Source: CAVQRB01 sp963715055 (GTDB lineage Bacteria; Pseudomonadota; Alphaproteobacteria; Rhodobacterales; Rhodobacteraceae). From it: a stretch of 64,000 nt of DNA. Positions 9,372-18,726 of this stretch are shown here, in pieces. The notes under the pieces are model-generated. The model searched no databases, was not told the DNA's origin, and was given only the letters and a program-made list of their open reading frames with translations. The stretch spans positions 104,634-168,633 of the forward strand of contig CAVQRB010000014.1 in assembly GCA_963715055.1 (NCBI GenBank), written 5' to 3'. The translations under genes and the position numbers were made by a program. Position 1 is the first letter of the stretch, and each line of letters begins with the position of its first letter.

Positions 9372-9485
9372 TTAACGCACGGTCGGAAACAGCCACCGCC
9401 ATGCATCCCTCATAGCCTGTGCGCGTTCTTCATGGGCTCTTTGCATTGCGTTACGAGCCGTCGTGGTGATGGGTGCTTCGATCAT
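9372..9485 (-). CDS. Small conserved-looking protein of 37 residues
   Basis: Short frame starting MIEAPITTTARNAMQ and ending WRWLFPTVR. It has a good ribosome site (AAGGA about 7 nt before the ATG) and a strong minus-strand terminator just downstream, so it is a complete transcription unit. The middle is an amphipathic charged helix (RAHEERAQAMRDAWRW). I recall small proteins of similar look in Rhodobacterales but cannot name a family. Function unknown; alternatives are an sRNA with a chance frame. Confidence 0.6.
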   Translation of the reverse strand: MIEAPITTTARNAMQRAHEERAQAMRDAWRWLFPTVR

Positions 9486-9595
9486 CGGGTGTCCTTTCTT
9501 CTCAAGTGATTTGAACTGAAACTGATATGGCGCCTCGAAATCAAACTTACAAACGAGACTTTTAAAGACTTCAGATAAGTATTACTTCACCGAGC

Positions 9596-10534
9596 ATGGC
9601 AGATCGTCTCCCTCCCCTCACCGCCCTGCGGGCTTTTGATGCAGCGGCACGGCACATGTCTTTCGCCAAAGCGGCGGAGGAGCTTTCCGTTACGCCGGCC
9701 GCCTTGAGCTTTCAGATCAAATCGTTGGAAGAACATCTGGGCGCACCGCTTTTCCGGCGGATGAACCGCGCAGTGGCCTTGACGGAGGCGGGCGCGGCGC
9801 TCGCGCCTGGAACCACCGACGGCTTTCATACGCTGGCAACGGCCTGGCGGGCAGCACAACGCCTCCAGAACGAGCAGACCCTTACCGTCACCGCCGGACC
9901 GGCATTCACCGCGAAGTGGCTGGCACCGAGGCTTTACGAGTTTGCGCAGGGCCATCCGGATGTTGAGCTGCGCTTTTCGGCATCGCTGAAGATGATGGAT
10001 CTGGCGCGGGATGCCATAGATGTGGCCATTCGCTTCGCAAACACGGTCGATCCGGCACTCTATGCCATGCCGCTGGTGGAGGAATGGGTGGCCCCCGTCA
10101 TGACACCCGAACTGGCGAGCCGCTATCCCGACCTTGAAAGCCTGAAGAAAGCGCCGCTGATCTTTGACGACTCGATACAGTTTCTGACGCCCCCCAGCGA
10201 CTGGGCCGCCTGGTTCAGGGCCATGGGCGAAGATTTCTCACCGCATCACGGGCCGCGCTTCAGTCAGGCCGACCACGCGATTGATGCCGCTCTGGCTGGC
10301 GTAGGCGTGGTACTGGGCAGGCGCGCGCTTGTGGTCAAGGACATCAACGAAGGCCGCCTGGTGCTGCCCTTCAAGACGGCGCTCTCGGTCAACGCAAGGT
10401 TCTGGTTCCTCTGCCTCGCAGGGGCGCAGGACCGCCCCCAGATCAAGGCCTTCCGCGAGTGGATGCTGGCGGAGATTGACAAAACCGCGCACATCACTGA
10501 CAGGCTGACCATCGTCCCGCCGAAAGCTCCCTAG
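9596..10534 (+). CDS. LysR-family transcriptional regulator (GcvA-like)
   Basis: 312 residues. N-terminal winged helix-turn-helix (PPLTALRAFDAAARHMSFAKAAEEL then VTPAALSFQIKSLEEHLG), followed by a periplasmic-binding-like effector domain. The pattern of the first 90 residues is that of the GcvA/AmpR subgroup. It is followed after 1 bp by a DMT exporter on the same strand, so it may control that gene, but target and ligand are not visible. Confidence 0.88.
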   Translation: MADRLPPLTALRAFDAAARHMSFAKAAEELSVTPAALSFQIKSLEEHLGAPLFRRMNRAVALTEAGAALAPGTTDGFHTLATAWRAAQRLQNEQTLTVTAGPAFTAKWLAPRLYEFAQGHPDVELRFSASLKMMDLARDAIDVAIRFANTVDPALYAMPLVEEWVAPVMTPELASRYPDLESLKKAPLIFDDSIQFLTPPSDWAAWFRAMGEDFSPHHGPRFSQADHAIDAALAGVGVVLGRRALVVKDINEGRLVLPFKTALSVNARFWFLCLAGAQDRPQIKAFREWMLAEIDKTAHITDRLTIVPPKAP

Positions 10535-10535
10535 A

Positions 10536-11396
10536 ATGACCAGACCCCGCGCGACTGCGATCGGCTTTGTTGCCGTGCTGCTCTGGTCCTTGCTGGCAGT
10601 GCTCACCGTGGGCTCGTCGCCGACACCTCCGCTCCTGCTCAATACCATCTGCTTTGCGATCGGTGGGACTGGCGGGCTGCTGTGGGCCCATTTTGCGGGC
10701 GGCCTCTCGGTGCTGAGGCGCGTGCCCCTCAGGGTCTACCTGCTCGGGACGCTCGGCCTTTTCGGGTACCATGCGCTCTACTTTTCGGCGCTGCGCCTGG
10801 CGCCAGCGGCCGAAGCAGGGCTGATTGCCTACCTCTGGCCGCTCTTGATCGTCGTCTTCTCCGGCCTGTTGCCGGGTGAACGGGTCAGGCGTGGCCATAT
10901 CCTCGGCGCTTGCGTCGGTTTCGCAGGGGCCGCGTTGATCATCTCGGGCGGGGGCAGTGGAATTCAGGCGCAGTTCTTGCCCGGCTATCTGCTCGCGCTG
11001 GTTTGCGCGCTGACCTGGTCGAGTTACTCGATCCTGTCGCGCCTCGCGGGTGCGGTACCGACACAATCGGTGGCCGTTTTTTGTATCGCGGCAGCGGCGC
11101 TGTCCCTGCCCCTGCACCTGGCTTTTGAAGAGACGGTCTGGCCGGGCAGCGGACTTGCATGGACATCAACGGTCTGTCTCGGCCTCGGACCGGTGGGCCT
11201 TGCCTTTTTCGTATGGGACATCGGCGTGAAGAAAGGAGATATCCAGATTCTTGGAACGGCCTCCTATGCCGCGCCGATCCTTTCGACATGTGCGCTGGTG
11301 ATTGCGGGCGTCACACCCTTCACGGCAAGCCTTGCGCTTGCAGCGCTGATGGTGGCTGGCGGAGCGATGATTGCCACTCGCGCCAGCCGGGAATAA
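10536..11396 (+). CDS. EamA/DMT-superfamily exporter (YddG-like)
   Basis: 286 residues with about ten hydrophobic segments and two EamA repeats. The N-terminal TRPRATAIGFVAVLLWSLLA and the later VWDIGVKKGDIQILG-type segment resemble YddG aromatic amino acid exporters. It is an inner-membrane drug/metabolite exporter. Starts 2 nt after the LysR gene stop, so the two are cotranscribed. Substrate is inferred only from the resemblance. Confidence 0.82.
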   Translation: MTRPRATAIGFVAVLLWSLLAVLTVGSSPTPPLLLNTICFAIGGTGGLLWAHFAGGLSVLRRVPLRVYLLGTLGLFGYHALYFSALRLAPAAEAGLIAYLWPLLIVVFSGLLPGERVRRGHILGACVGFAGAALIISGGGSGIQAQFLPGYLLALVCALTWSSYSILSRLAGAVPTQSVAVFCIAAAALSLPLHLAFEETVWPGSGLAWTSTVCLGLGPVGLAFFVWDIGVKKGDIQILGTASYAAPILSTCALVIAGVTPFTASLALAALMVAGGAMIATRASRE

Positions 11397-11406
11397 GGAT
11401 CGTTTT

Positions 11407-11571
11407 TTAACTGGATAGGCGCGTGATCTCTTCCTTGATGCGCAACTTCTGCTTCTTGAGATCCGCAATCGCCAGATCGTCGGCGCCGGGGGAACGCTGG
11501 GCCATCTCTACGGCCTCGCTGAGGGACTGATGTTTCTTTTTCAGCTGTTCGACATGTGCGGTAACGCTCAT
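11407..11571 (-). CDS. DUF465 (YdcH-like) small coiled-coil protein
   Basis: 54 residues, MSVTAHVEQLKKKHQSLSEA at the start, ending KEEITRLSS. The helical, Lys/Glu-rich hairpin pattern fits DUF465/YdcH. AGGAGG lies just upstream; an in-frame-shifted ATG 4 nt earlier belongs to another frame. The gene faces the exporter gene, 10 bp away. Function of the family is unknown. Confidence 0.8.
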   Translation of the reverse strand: MSVTAHVEQLKKKHQSLSEAVEMAQRSPGADDLAIADLKKQKLRIKEEITRLSS

Positions 11572-11682
11572 TCATTCCTCCTGTTTGCTTCGTTGCAGGA
11601 CAAGTTGATCACATCAAACGATTCAAGTCACGCTGCACCCGCAGTATAGCTGACGATGCGGTTAAAAATGGCTTAACGGCGC

Positions 11683-12423
11683 CTAGAATTTCAGTGCAGC
11701 GCCGTCACGCAGAACCGCCTTGACCTCGCGCATATAGCTGTCGCCGTCCCGCAGATGGCGCGCGCCATCGTGCAGGATCAACGGCGGATGCATCCGGAAC
11801 GCTGCCCGCCCGCCCTTGCGCGCCCGCACGATCACCAGTTCACAAGCGCGCCCCGGTCGGGGGCTCACAGGCAGAACCTCGATGCTGCCCAGCCTTTGGC
11901 TCATGGAGGCGAGGATATCCGGAAGCCGCTCCACGCGATGGATGAAATGGGCAATCCCTTTCGGCGCAAGCCGCTTGGCGGCAACCTTCACCCAATCGCC
12001 GATCGGCGCGGTTTCCCCCAGCGCGGTTTCCCGACCACGATCCTTCGCGGCCTTGCCAGCATCGCGGTCGAAGTAGGGCGGATTGGCCAGGACATGGTCG
12101 AACTGGCGCTGGCGCAGATCAACCGGCAGGTCGAAGATGTCGGAAGTGACGACCTCGAAGCGCTCCCCGCCGTTGCGCCGCGCAAGATCCGCATAGCGCG
12201 GTTGAATTTCGACGCCCGTGAGCGACAGGCCAGGAACCCGGGCACCGAGGCAAAGCGCCACGGCTCCGACACCGCAGCCGAGGTCCAGCACCCGCTGGCC
12301 CGCCACCGCCGGCACGCTCGCCGCCAGCAGCACGGAATCAAGACCGGCGCGATAGCCGCCTTTCGGTTGGCAGAGATGCAGTTTGCCGCCCAGAAAGGCG
12401 TCCTGCGTCACCTCTTCCGTCAT
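11683..12423 (-). CDS. tRNA1(Val) (adenine37-N6)-methyltransferase-like protein
   Basis: 246-residue class I SAM-dependent methyltransferase. It begins with TQDAFLGGKLHLCQPKGGYR, has the SAM loop VLDLGCGVGAVALCLG and the N6-adenine catalytic motif NPPY. These match the TrmN6/YfiC group that modifies A37 of tRNA-Val, though the exact substrate is inferred. Its start overlaps the stop of the DUF2007 gene by 4 nt, so they form an operon. Confidence 0.85.
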   Translation of the reverse strand: MTEEVTQDAFLGGKLHLCQPKGGYRAGLDSVLLAASVPAVAGQRVLDLGCGVGAVALCLGARVPGLSLTGVEIQPRYADLARRNGGERFEVVTSDIFDLPVDLRQRQFDHVLANPPYFDRDAGKAAKDRGRETALGETAPIGDWVKVAAKRLAPKGIAHFIHRVERLPDILASMSQRLGSIEVLPVSPRPGRACELVIVRARKGGRAAFRMHPPLILHDGARHLRDGDSYMREVKAVLRDGAALKF

Positions 12424-12635
12424 CGCCCCAGCGGGATCTCGTTGTCCCGCATCACGCGCTCGGCACGGGCATGATCCCGCTCACGCACCATGAGCCGCCG
12501 GGGGAAGATTCCGATGCCACCTTCGAGCACGCTCATGTTTACGTCCATCTGAAAGCAGTCTATATCCTCGCCCTGAAGCAGGGCTGAGGCGAAGGCGATG
12601 ATCGTTGGATCGGTGCTGCGCAAAAGTTCCTTCAT
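12420..12635 (-). CDS. DUF2007 putative signal-transducing protein
   Basis: 71 residues from MKELLRSTDPTIIAFASALL. The pattern (short alpha/beta domain, QGEDIDCFQMDVNMSVLEGG and RLMVRERDHARAERVM) fits DUF2007. The frame opens further upstream, but this ATG gives the family N-terminus and avoids overlap with the divergent polyprenyl synthase. It overlaps the methyltransferase by ATGA. Confidence 0.8.
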   Translation of the reverse strand: MKELLRSTDPTIIAFASALLQGEDIDCFQMDVNMSVLEGGIGIFPRRLMVRERDHARAERVMRDNEIPLGR

Positions 12636-12691
12636 ATCAGGGATGTAAGGGCAAGCCAGTGAGAATGTCGAGCCTTGCAAGCAGGAAGTCG

Positions 12692-13693
12692 ATGCCAGAG
12701 ACCGAGAATTCACGCAAACCGCACGATCGCATGGCAGCCTATCTGGCGGATGACCTTGCGGCCGTGAACACGCTGATCCGGTCGCGAATGGCGTCGGAGC
12801 ATGCGCCGCGTATTCCGGAGGTCACAGCGCATCTGGTCGAGGCGGGCGGCAAGCGGCTGCGCCCGATGCTGACGCTGGCGGCAGCGCATCTTTGTGGGTA
12901 TCAGGGCCATTTCCACATCAACCTCGCGGCGACGGTGGAGTTCATCCATACTGCCACTCTGCTGCACGACGACGTGGTCGATGAAAGCGGGCAAAGGCGC
13001 GGCCGACCAACGGCCAACCTTTTGTGGGACAACAAGTCTTCGGTTCTCGTCGGCGATTATCTCTTTGCGCGCAGTTTCCAGCTTATGGTGGAGACCGGAT
13101 CGCTGCGGGTGCTCGACATCCTCTCCAACGCCTCGGCTACGATTGCCGAGGGCGAGGTGCTGCAACTGACCGCCAGCCAGGATCTGGCAACCACGGAATC
13201 CATCTACATGCAGGTGGTGCGCGGCAAGACCGCCGCTCTTTTCGCCGCCGCAACAGAAGTTGGCGGCGTGATCGCCGGTGCGCCCGAGACCCAGGTCAGA
13301 GCGCTGAGCGATTTCGGGGATGCCTTGGGCATCTCCTTCCAGATCGTCGATGACCTTCTGGATTTTCAAGGCGATCCGGGTGCCATCGGCAAGAACGTCG
13401 GCGACGATTTCCGCGAACGCAAGCTGACCATGCCCTTGATCAAGGCGATCGCAAGGGCGGACGCAGAAGAGCGCGCCTTCTGGGTCCGCACCATCGAAAA
13501 GGGCAGGCAGCAGGACGGCGATCTGGACCACGCCCTGGCGCTTTTGACCAAACACGATGCCCTCGGCGATACCAGCCGCGTCGCCCGATCAGAAGCCGCA
13601 CGCGCCAAGCAGGCGCTGGCTCCTCTCCCCAACCATCCTGTCAAGGAGATGCTGCTCGATCTGGCGGATTACGTGGTCGAACGGATCAGCTGA
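12692..13693 (+). CDS. ispB: Polyprenyl (octa/decaprenyl) diphosphate synthase
   Basis: About 333 residues. Elongates farnesyl diphosphate with isopentenyl units for the ubiquinone tail. The two Asp-rich motifs are present: HDDVVDE and QIVDDLLDF, plus GGKRLRPML and the LLVGDYLFARSF region. ATG 12692 is chosen because AGGAA lies about 6 nt upstream; an in-frame ATG at 12665 is possible. Chain length (ubiquinone-10 in this order) cannot be read from sequence. The 3' end overlaps ispE on the other strand by 25 bp. Confidence 0.9.
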   Translation: MPETENSRKPHDRMAAYLADDLAAVNTLIRSRMASEHAPRIPEVTAHLVEAGGKRLRPMLTLAAAHLCGYQGHFHINLAATVEFIHTATLLHDDVVDESGQRRGRPTANLLWDNKSSVLVGDYLFARSFQLMVETGSLRVLDILSNASATIAEGEVLQLTASQDLATTESIYMQVVRGKTAALFAAATEVGGVIAGAPETQVRALSDFGDALGISFQIVDDLLDFQGDPGAIGKNVGDDFRERKLTMPLIKAIARADAEERAFWVRTIEKGRQQDGDLDHALALLTKHDALGDTSRVARSEAARAKQALAPLPNHPVKEMLLDLADYVVERIS

Positions 13694-14583
13694 GGTGCCG
13701 CCTTGGTGCCGCCGTTCAGCCGCCCGGCACGCACCCACCAATCCGGCCTTTCCGCGCGGATCGCTTCGGCGGCAGCCGTCGCCTGATGTACCCGTTCGAA
13801 GAGGCCAAAGCATGTGGCCCCTGACCCCGACATGCGTGCAAGGCGGCACTTCTCCTGCCCGTCCAGAGCCTCCAGAACCTTTGCTATGTCCGGGCATTCC
13901 ACGACGGCCGGACCCTGCAGATCGTTGCGCTGCGCGCAAAGCCAGTCGAGCGTGGCGTCGCGATCCACGAACTGGTCCGGCCAGAGATCAAGACCGGAAT
14001 TCTCCTTGCTGTGCAGCCTGTTGAAGACCGAGGGTGTGCTCACAGGCAGGCGCGGATTCACCAGCACCACCGGATAGGGGTGGAGGTCCGGAACCGGTTC
14101 GATCTGGTCTCCGATTCCCCTCACCCGGGCAGGCTCGGACAGCACGCACATCGGCACGTCCGCACCGATCTCGAGCAGGTCGCGCGCGTCCTGTGCGGTG
14201 GGATCGCGCGGCCGCTCCCCGCCGTTGACGGCGGCCTGCAGCATCAGCAGACCGCGATAAGTGGCCGCCGCGTCCGCCGATCCGCCACCTATGCCCGACG
14301 CCACCGGCAGGTGCTTTTCGAGATGCATCGACAGGGACAGGTCGGGTGGCCAGAAACGATGTGCCGCCCGCCACATGATGTTGTCACCGCCCTCCAGTCC
14401 CGCCACCGCCTCCGGCCCGGAGACCAGAAGCCGTGCCGGGCCGTGGCTCTGCAAGCGCACCCTATCGCCGATATCCGCAAAGGCCACGAGGCTGTCGAGC
14501 AGATGGTAGCCGTCCGCGCGCTGGCCGGTGACATGAAGGGCGAGATTGATCTTGGCCGGCGCGAAAACGCTAACCGTCTTCAT
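13669..14583 (-). CDS. ispE: 4-diphosphocytidyl-2-C-methyl-D-erythritol kinase
   Basis: 304-residue GHMP kinase of the MEP isoprenoid pathway; it phosphorylates CDP-methylerythritol at the 2-hydroxyl. It shows APAKINLALHVTGQRADGYH at the N-terminus, the ATP loop PVASGIGGGSADAAA and MSGSGATCFGLF at the C-terminus. It lies opposite ispB, and its start overlaps the end of the TPR gene by 14 bp, so it is probably the second gene of that operon. Confidence 0.94.
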   Translation of the reverse strand: MKTVSVFAPAKINLALHVTGQRADGYHLLDSLVAFADIGDRVRLQSHGPARLLVSGPEAVAGLEGGDNIMWRAAHRFWPPDLSLSMHLEKHLPVASGIGGGSADAAATYRGLLMLQAAVNGGERPRDPTAQDARDLLEIGADVPMCVLSEPARVRGIGDQIEPVPDLHPYPVVLVNPRLPVSTPSVFNRLHSKENSGLDLWPDQFVDRDATLDWLCAQRNDLQGPAVVECPDIAKVLEALDGQEKCRLARMSGSGATCFGLFERVHQATAAAEAIRAERPDWWVRAGRLNGGTKAAPQLIRSTT

Positions 14584-16285
14584 TGACCACCTTCAGGGGA
14601 GGCGCGCCTTCATCCGACAGCACCTGATCGAGCCCGACTTCGAGCTTGCGGCGGATGCGGTCGGGGTCTACGTCCTCGTTGCTTTCGCCCTGATCGATGA
14701 AGGACAGCGCGCGCATCCACTGGAAACGGGCCTCGCGCTCGCGGCCCACGGCCCAGTAGACATCGCCCAGATGGTCGTTCACCACCGGGTCGACCGCGAG
14801 AAGTTCGACGGCGCGCTCCATCTGCGGCACGGCCTCCTCATAGCGCCCGAGGCGGTAGAGCGCCCATCCCAGCGAATCCACGATATAGCCACTGTCGGGG
14901 CTGGCCGCGACAGCCCGCTCGATCATCTCCAGCGCCTCTTCCAGCTTCACCTGCTGCTCGACCAGCGAATAACCCAGGTAATTCAAGACCTGCGGCTGGT
15001 TCGGGTTGAGTTCCAGCGCCGCCCGGAAGTCGGCCTCGGCAGCCTCCCAATTCTCCGTGCGCTCATGGCAGATCGCCCGTGCGTAAAGCAGAAACCAGCT
15101 CGGGCCGCCAGTGGTCTGGGAGAGCTCGACCGCCTTGTCATAGGCGCTCACCGCTTCCGCGAATCGATCCTGCTGGCGCAGGGCGTCACCGAGCGAGGTC
15201 TGCACGATCGCCAGATCGCCATGGCTGCGCGAGAGCTGCTCGAGCACTTCGATCGCCTGTTCGGGACGGTCCGCGCGACGCAGGGCATCGGCGCGGCCGA
15301 GTTCGGCAGCGTGATAGGCGCCATGGCTCGCGGGAACCTGCTTGTAGACGTCGATGGCGGAATCGTATTGATCGAGACTTTCGAAGAGTTCCGCCGTCAG
15401 GAGCAGCACATCGACGTGATCTGGTCGGAGCGCCCGGGCGACCTGGGCATAGAGGAGCGTGAACTCGGGTCCCGCTTCGCTGCGCAGGGCTGCGGCCACC
15501 GTATAGAACACTTCGGCGAAACCATCCTGCGGAGTGGTGATGGTGCTGAAGGGTATGGGTTCGCCTGCTTCAAGCGATGCCACGATCTCGTCGATCTCGG
15601 GATCGGTCGCGCCGGTGAACATGCGCCCCAGCATTTCGAGGCCTTCATCAGCGCGCTCCAGCTGCGACAGGATTTCCGCCCGGGCCAGAACGCCACGCCT
15701 TGTCTGAACGGCGGCACCGGCGGTATCAGCGCCGAAAATCCCCTCGGCGCTCTCGAAATCACCGACCGAGGCCAGCGCCATGGCCTTGTGGAACATGGCG
15801 AACCCTTGCAGACCCGGCTGCGCCGCGATTTCATCGAAGGCCGCGAGCGCCTCACTGACCTTGCCGAGCCCCATAAGCGCCCAGGCGCGGAGCAACCCGT
15901 CAACGAGCGAGCCGACGCCTTCGCCTTCCGCCGGGACCTGGGTAAGTTTCTCGAAGTCGCCGCGCTGGATCGCATCGGCGGTCAGGACAAGCTGTGCCAC
16001 CTGGCTCGGCTGACCCGCCCGCTGCAAGGTCTGCGCGATCGGCAGGGCCCGGTCGACGCGCCCCATGGCGAGTTGCGCCACAACGGCACCCTCCATCAGC
16101 GCCAGATTGCCGGGATCACGCGCCAACGCACGGGTGAAGTAGGTTGCGGCATCCTCGAAATCGTTCTGCATCGCAGCGGAACGCGCCGCGAGATAGGGCC
16201 CCGCAATGGATTGCGCCGCTGACGGCGCCGCCAGAACGAAGGACAGGGCGGCGGCGACCATGGGGACCGTCAGGGTGCGGATCAC
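14570..16285 (-). CDS. Exported TPR-repeat protein
   Basis: About 571 residues. The N-terminal signal peptide (IRTLTVPMVAAALSFVLA, cleavage near APSAAQS) implies a periplasmic protein. The rest is tetratricopeptide helices, for example LNYLGYSLVEQQVKLEEALE and DSLGWALYRLGRYEEAV. TPR proteins are scaffolds; the partner is unknown. The start is taken at GTG 16285 with AGAGG about 10 nt upstream; the frame is open to 16375. It runs into ispE with an overlap. Confidence 0.85.
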   Translation of the reverse strand: MIRTLTVPMVAAALSFVLAAPSAAQSIAGPYLAARSAAMQNDFEDAATYFTRALARDPGNLALMEGAVVAQLAMGRVDRALPIAQTLQRAGQPSQVAQLVLTADAIQRGDFEKLTQVPAEGEGVGSLVDGLLRAWALMGLGKVSEALAAFDEIAAQPGLQGFAMFHKAMALASVGDFESAEGIFGADTAGAAVQTRRGVLARAEILSQLERADEGLEMLGRMFTGATDPEIDEIVASLEAGEPIPFSTITTPQDGFAEVFYTVAAALRSEAGPEFTLLYAQVARALRPDHVDVLLLTAELFESLDQYDSAIDVYKQVPASHGAYHAAELGRADALRRADRPEQAIEVLEQLSRSHGDLAIVQTSLGDALRQQDRFAEAVSAYDKAVELSQTTGGPSWFLLYARAICHERTENWEAAEADFRAALELNPNQPQVLNYLGYSLVEQQVKLEEALEMIERAVAASPDSGYIVDSLGWALYRLGRYEEAVPQMERAVELLAVDPVVNDHLGDVYWAVGREREARFQWMRALSFIDQGESNEDVDPDRIRRKLEVGLDQVLSDEGAPPLKVVNEDG

Positions 16286-16445
16286 GGGTTTTGACCTCTT
16301 GACTGCTCGATTGCGGCGCAAGGCTAGCAGGTTTCGCTGCAAGCGCAATGGCCCGCCGGGCCATGCAGGCTTCACGACATGCCGACCGGCGGGGTCCGTC
16401 CGAAATCACGGGGCAACCGGCGCCATAAGGGCCCGGCCATACCTC

Positions 16446-16477
16446 ACATGTTCGGGTAATTACATGTTCGGGTAGTT
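16446..16477. repeat. 16-bp tandem duplication across the ETF-QO stop codon
   Basis: Two adjacent 16-bp copies (16446-16461 and 16462-16477) differ by one base. The stop codon of the ETF-QO gene falls at the junction, so the second copy encodes the final residues and the first lies just beyond the stop. Confidence 0.7.
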
Positions 16478-18109
16478 CGGGCCGTCACCGCCTTGCGGCG
16501 TGGTCCAGACGATGTTCTGCGACGGGTCCTTGATGTCGCAGGTCTTGCAATGCACGCAGTTCTGGAAGTTGATGACGAAGCGCGTGTCCTTGCCGGTTTC
16601 CTCCACGAATTCGTAGACGCCCGCCGGGCAATAGCGCGCCGAAGGGCCCGCGTATTTCGGCAGGTTGATGCTCACCGGCACGGACGCGTCCTTGAGGGTC
16701 AGGTGCGCGGGCTGGCTTTCCTCATGGTTGGTGAAGGAAAACGCCACGTTGGTCAGCCGGTCGAAAGACAGCTTGCCATCGGGTTTCGGATAATCGATGG
16801 CCTTGTGCTTGGCGGCTTCTTCCGTCGCCTCGGCATCGGATTTGCCATGCTTCATGGTGCCGAGCAGCGAAAAGCCAAGCGTGTTGGTCCACATGTCAAA
16901 GCCCCCCAGCGCAAGGCTCGCGGTCAGCCCGTACTTCGACCAGAGCGGTTTCACATTGCGGACCTTGCTGAGGTCCTTGCCGATGGCACCGCTGCGCACT
17001 TCCGCTTCATAGGCGAGCAACTCGTCGCCGCTGCGGCCCGCCGCAATGGCTTGGATGGCGGCTTCGGCCGCGGCCTTGCCCGACAGCATCGCGTTGTGAT
17101 TGCCCTTGATCCGCGGCACGTTGACCATGCCCACCGAGCAGCCCAAAAGCGCCACGCCGGGCGCGACCATCTTCGGCATCGACTGGTAGCCGCCTTCGCT
17201 GATCGCCCGGGCGCCATAGGCCACGCGTTTGCCGCCTTTCAGCAGGTCCGCCACCATCGGGTGGTGCTTGAACCGCTGGAATTCCATGTAGGGAAACAAA
17301 TGCGGGTTCTTGTAGTTTAGATGCACCACAAAACCCACATAGACCTGATTGTTTTCAAGATGATATATGAATGAGCCGCCGCCCGCGTTCTTGCCCAGGG
17401 GCCAGCCCATGGTGTGCGTGACCGTGCCCTCGCGGTGCTTGGCCGGGTCGATCTCCCAGATCTCCTTCATGCCGAGCCCGTATTTCTGCGGCTCGTGCCC
17501 TTTGGAGAGGTCGTATTTCGCGATCACCTGCTTGGAGAGGCTGCCGCGCACGCCCTCGCCAAGGAAGACATACTTGCCGTGCAGCTCCATGCCGGGCTCG
17601 TAGCTGTCGCCCTTTGTGCCGTCCGGGTTCTTGCCGAATTCACCCGCAACAACGCCCTTTACCCCGCCATTCTCGTCGTAAACCAGTTCCGAACAGGACA
17701 TGCCGGGGAAGATTTCCACACCCAACGCCTCGGCCTGCTCGGCCATCCAGCGGCAGACATTGCCCATGGAGACGATGTAATTCCCGTGGTTGTTCATCAA
17801 GGGCGGCATGGGAAAGTTGGGAATGCGCAGTTGTCCCGCCTCGCCCAGCATGTAGAAATTGTCTTCGCGGACCGGCACGTTCAGCGGCGCGCCCTTTTCC
17901 TTCCAATCCGGGATCAGCGCATCAAGGCCCACGGGATCGAGGACTGCGCCTGACAGGATGTGCGCGCCCACTTCGGAGCCTTTTTCCAGCACCACAACGT
18001 TGCAATCGGCGTCGAGCTGTTTCAGTCGGATCGCGGCGGCAAGGCCTGCGGGGCCTGCGCCCACGATCACCACATCATATTCCATCGCTTCACGTGTCGT
18101 GTCGGTCAT
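16460..18109 (-). CDS. etfQO: Electron-transfer flavoprotein:ubiquinone oxidoreductase
   Basis: About 549 residues. It passes electrons from ETF (reduced by acyl-CoA and N-methylglycine dehydrogenases) to ubiquinone at the inner membrane. FAD-binding motif VVIVGAGPAGLAAAIRL is near the N-terminus, and the C-terminal 4Fe-4S domain has CVHCKTCDIKDPSQNI. ATG 18109 (MTDTTREAMEYDV) is preferred to the open frame at 18145 because AAAGG lies upstream. Context: the acyl-CoA dehydrogenase and dimethylglycine-type dehydrogenase in this window are typical electron sources for this enzyme. Confidence 0.94.
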   Translation of the reverse strand: MTDTTREAMEYDVVIVGAGPAGLAAAIRLKQLDADCNVVVLEKGSEVGAHILSGAVLDPVGLDALIPDWKEKGAPLNVPVREDNFYMLGEAGQLRIPNFPMPPLMNNHGNYIVSMGNVCRWMAEQAEALGVEIFPGMSCSELVYDENGGVKGVVAGEFGKNPDGTKGDSYEPGMELHGKYVFLGEGVRGSLSKQVIAKYDLSKGHEPQKYGLGMKEIWEIDPAKHREGTVTHTMGWPLGKNAGGGSFIYHLENNQVYVGFVVHLNYKNPHLFPYMEFQRFKHHPMVADLLKGGKRVAYGARAISEGGYQSMPKMVAPGVALLGCSVGMVNVPRIKGNHNAMLSGKAAAEAAIQAIAAGRSGDELLAYEAEVRSGAIGKDLSKVRNVKPLWSKYGLTASLALGGFDMWTNTLGFSLLGTMKHGKSDAEATEEAAKHKAIDYPKPDGKLSFDRLTNVAFSFTNHEESQPAHLTLKDASVPVSINLPKYAGPSARYCPAGVYEFVEETGKDTRFVINFQNCVHCKTCDIKDPSQNIVWTTPQGGDGPNYPNM

Positions 18110-18261
18110 GACTGAACCTTTCCCTGCGAATATCCGCTGCGGCACGGGCCGCGTCTCGACGTTTCGCGATTGGCTAAACCAGCGCCAGCCTCAATGCAAT
18201 CACAACCGGGCGTCATAATGCCACGGTTGCCGCGCGCTGCCCGGAATTGAGACGGTCGTCG

Positions 18262-18715
18262 TCAGCCTGGCTTGTCCCCCAGCAAGTAGCGCGGCCCCGC
18301 GCCTTTTTCGGCTGCCCGATCCACAGGATTGTAAAGCGCGCAACTGGGCAGGCTCAGGCAACCGCAGCCGATGCAGCCGTCGAGATTGTCGCGCAACCGC
18401 GTGAGTGTTTCGATCTTGGCCTCCAGCCTGTCGCGAAACCCCGCGCTGATCCGCGCCCAGTCCCCTTTCGTAGGCGTACGCCCATTCGGCAGGCGATCAA
18501 GCTCGGCGCGGATCTGTGGCAGGGTGAAGCCGAATTGCTGGGCGATCATCACGAAACTCAACCGCCGCAGGTCCGATCGTTGGAAGCGCCGCTGCCCGCC
18601 CGCATTGCGCCAGGGGCTGGATCAGCCCCTGCGCCTCGTAGTAGCGGATCGCCGAGACCGCGAGCCCCGTGCGCGCGGCAAGCGCGCCGATCGACATGCC
18701 GTCATTCAGTGCCAT
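18262..18715 (-). pseudogene. soxR: SoxR-type MerR regulator, frameshifted
   Basis: The N-terminal MerR helix-turn-helix (MSIGALAARTGLAVSAIRYY) reads in one frame to about 18612. The rest of SoxR continues in the next frame: RRLSFVMIAQQFGFTLPQI and then the 2Fe-2S ligand cluster CIGCGCLSLPSC. Removal of one base in the CTGGCGC stretch near 18610 restores a full-length SoxR of about 150 residues with RNAGGQRRF. SoxR senses redox-cycling compounds. Either a recent mutation or a sequence error. Confidence 0.85.
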
Positions 18716-18726
18716 AAATACCTTGA

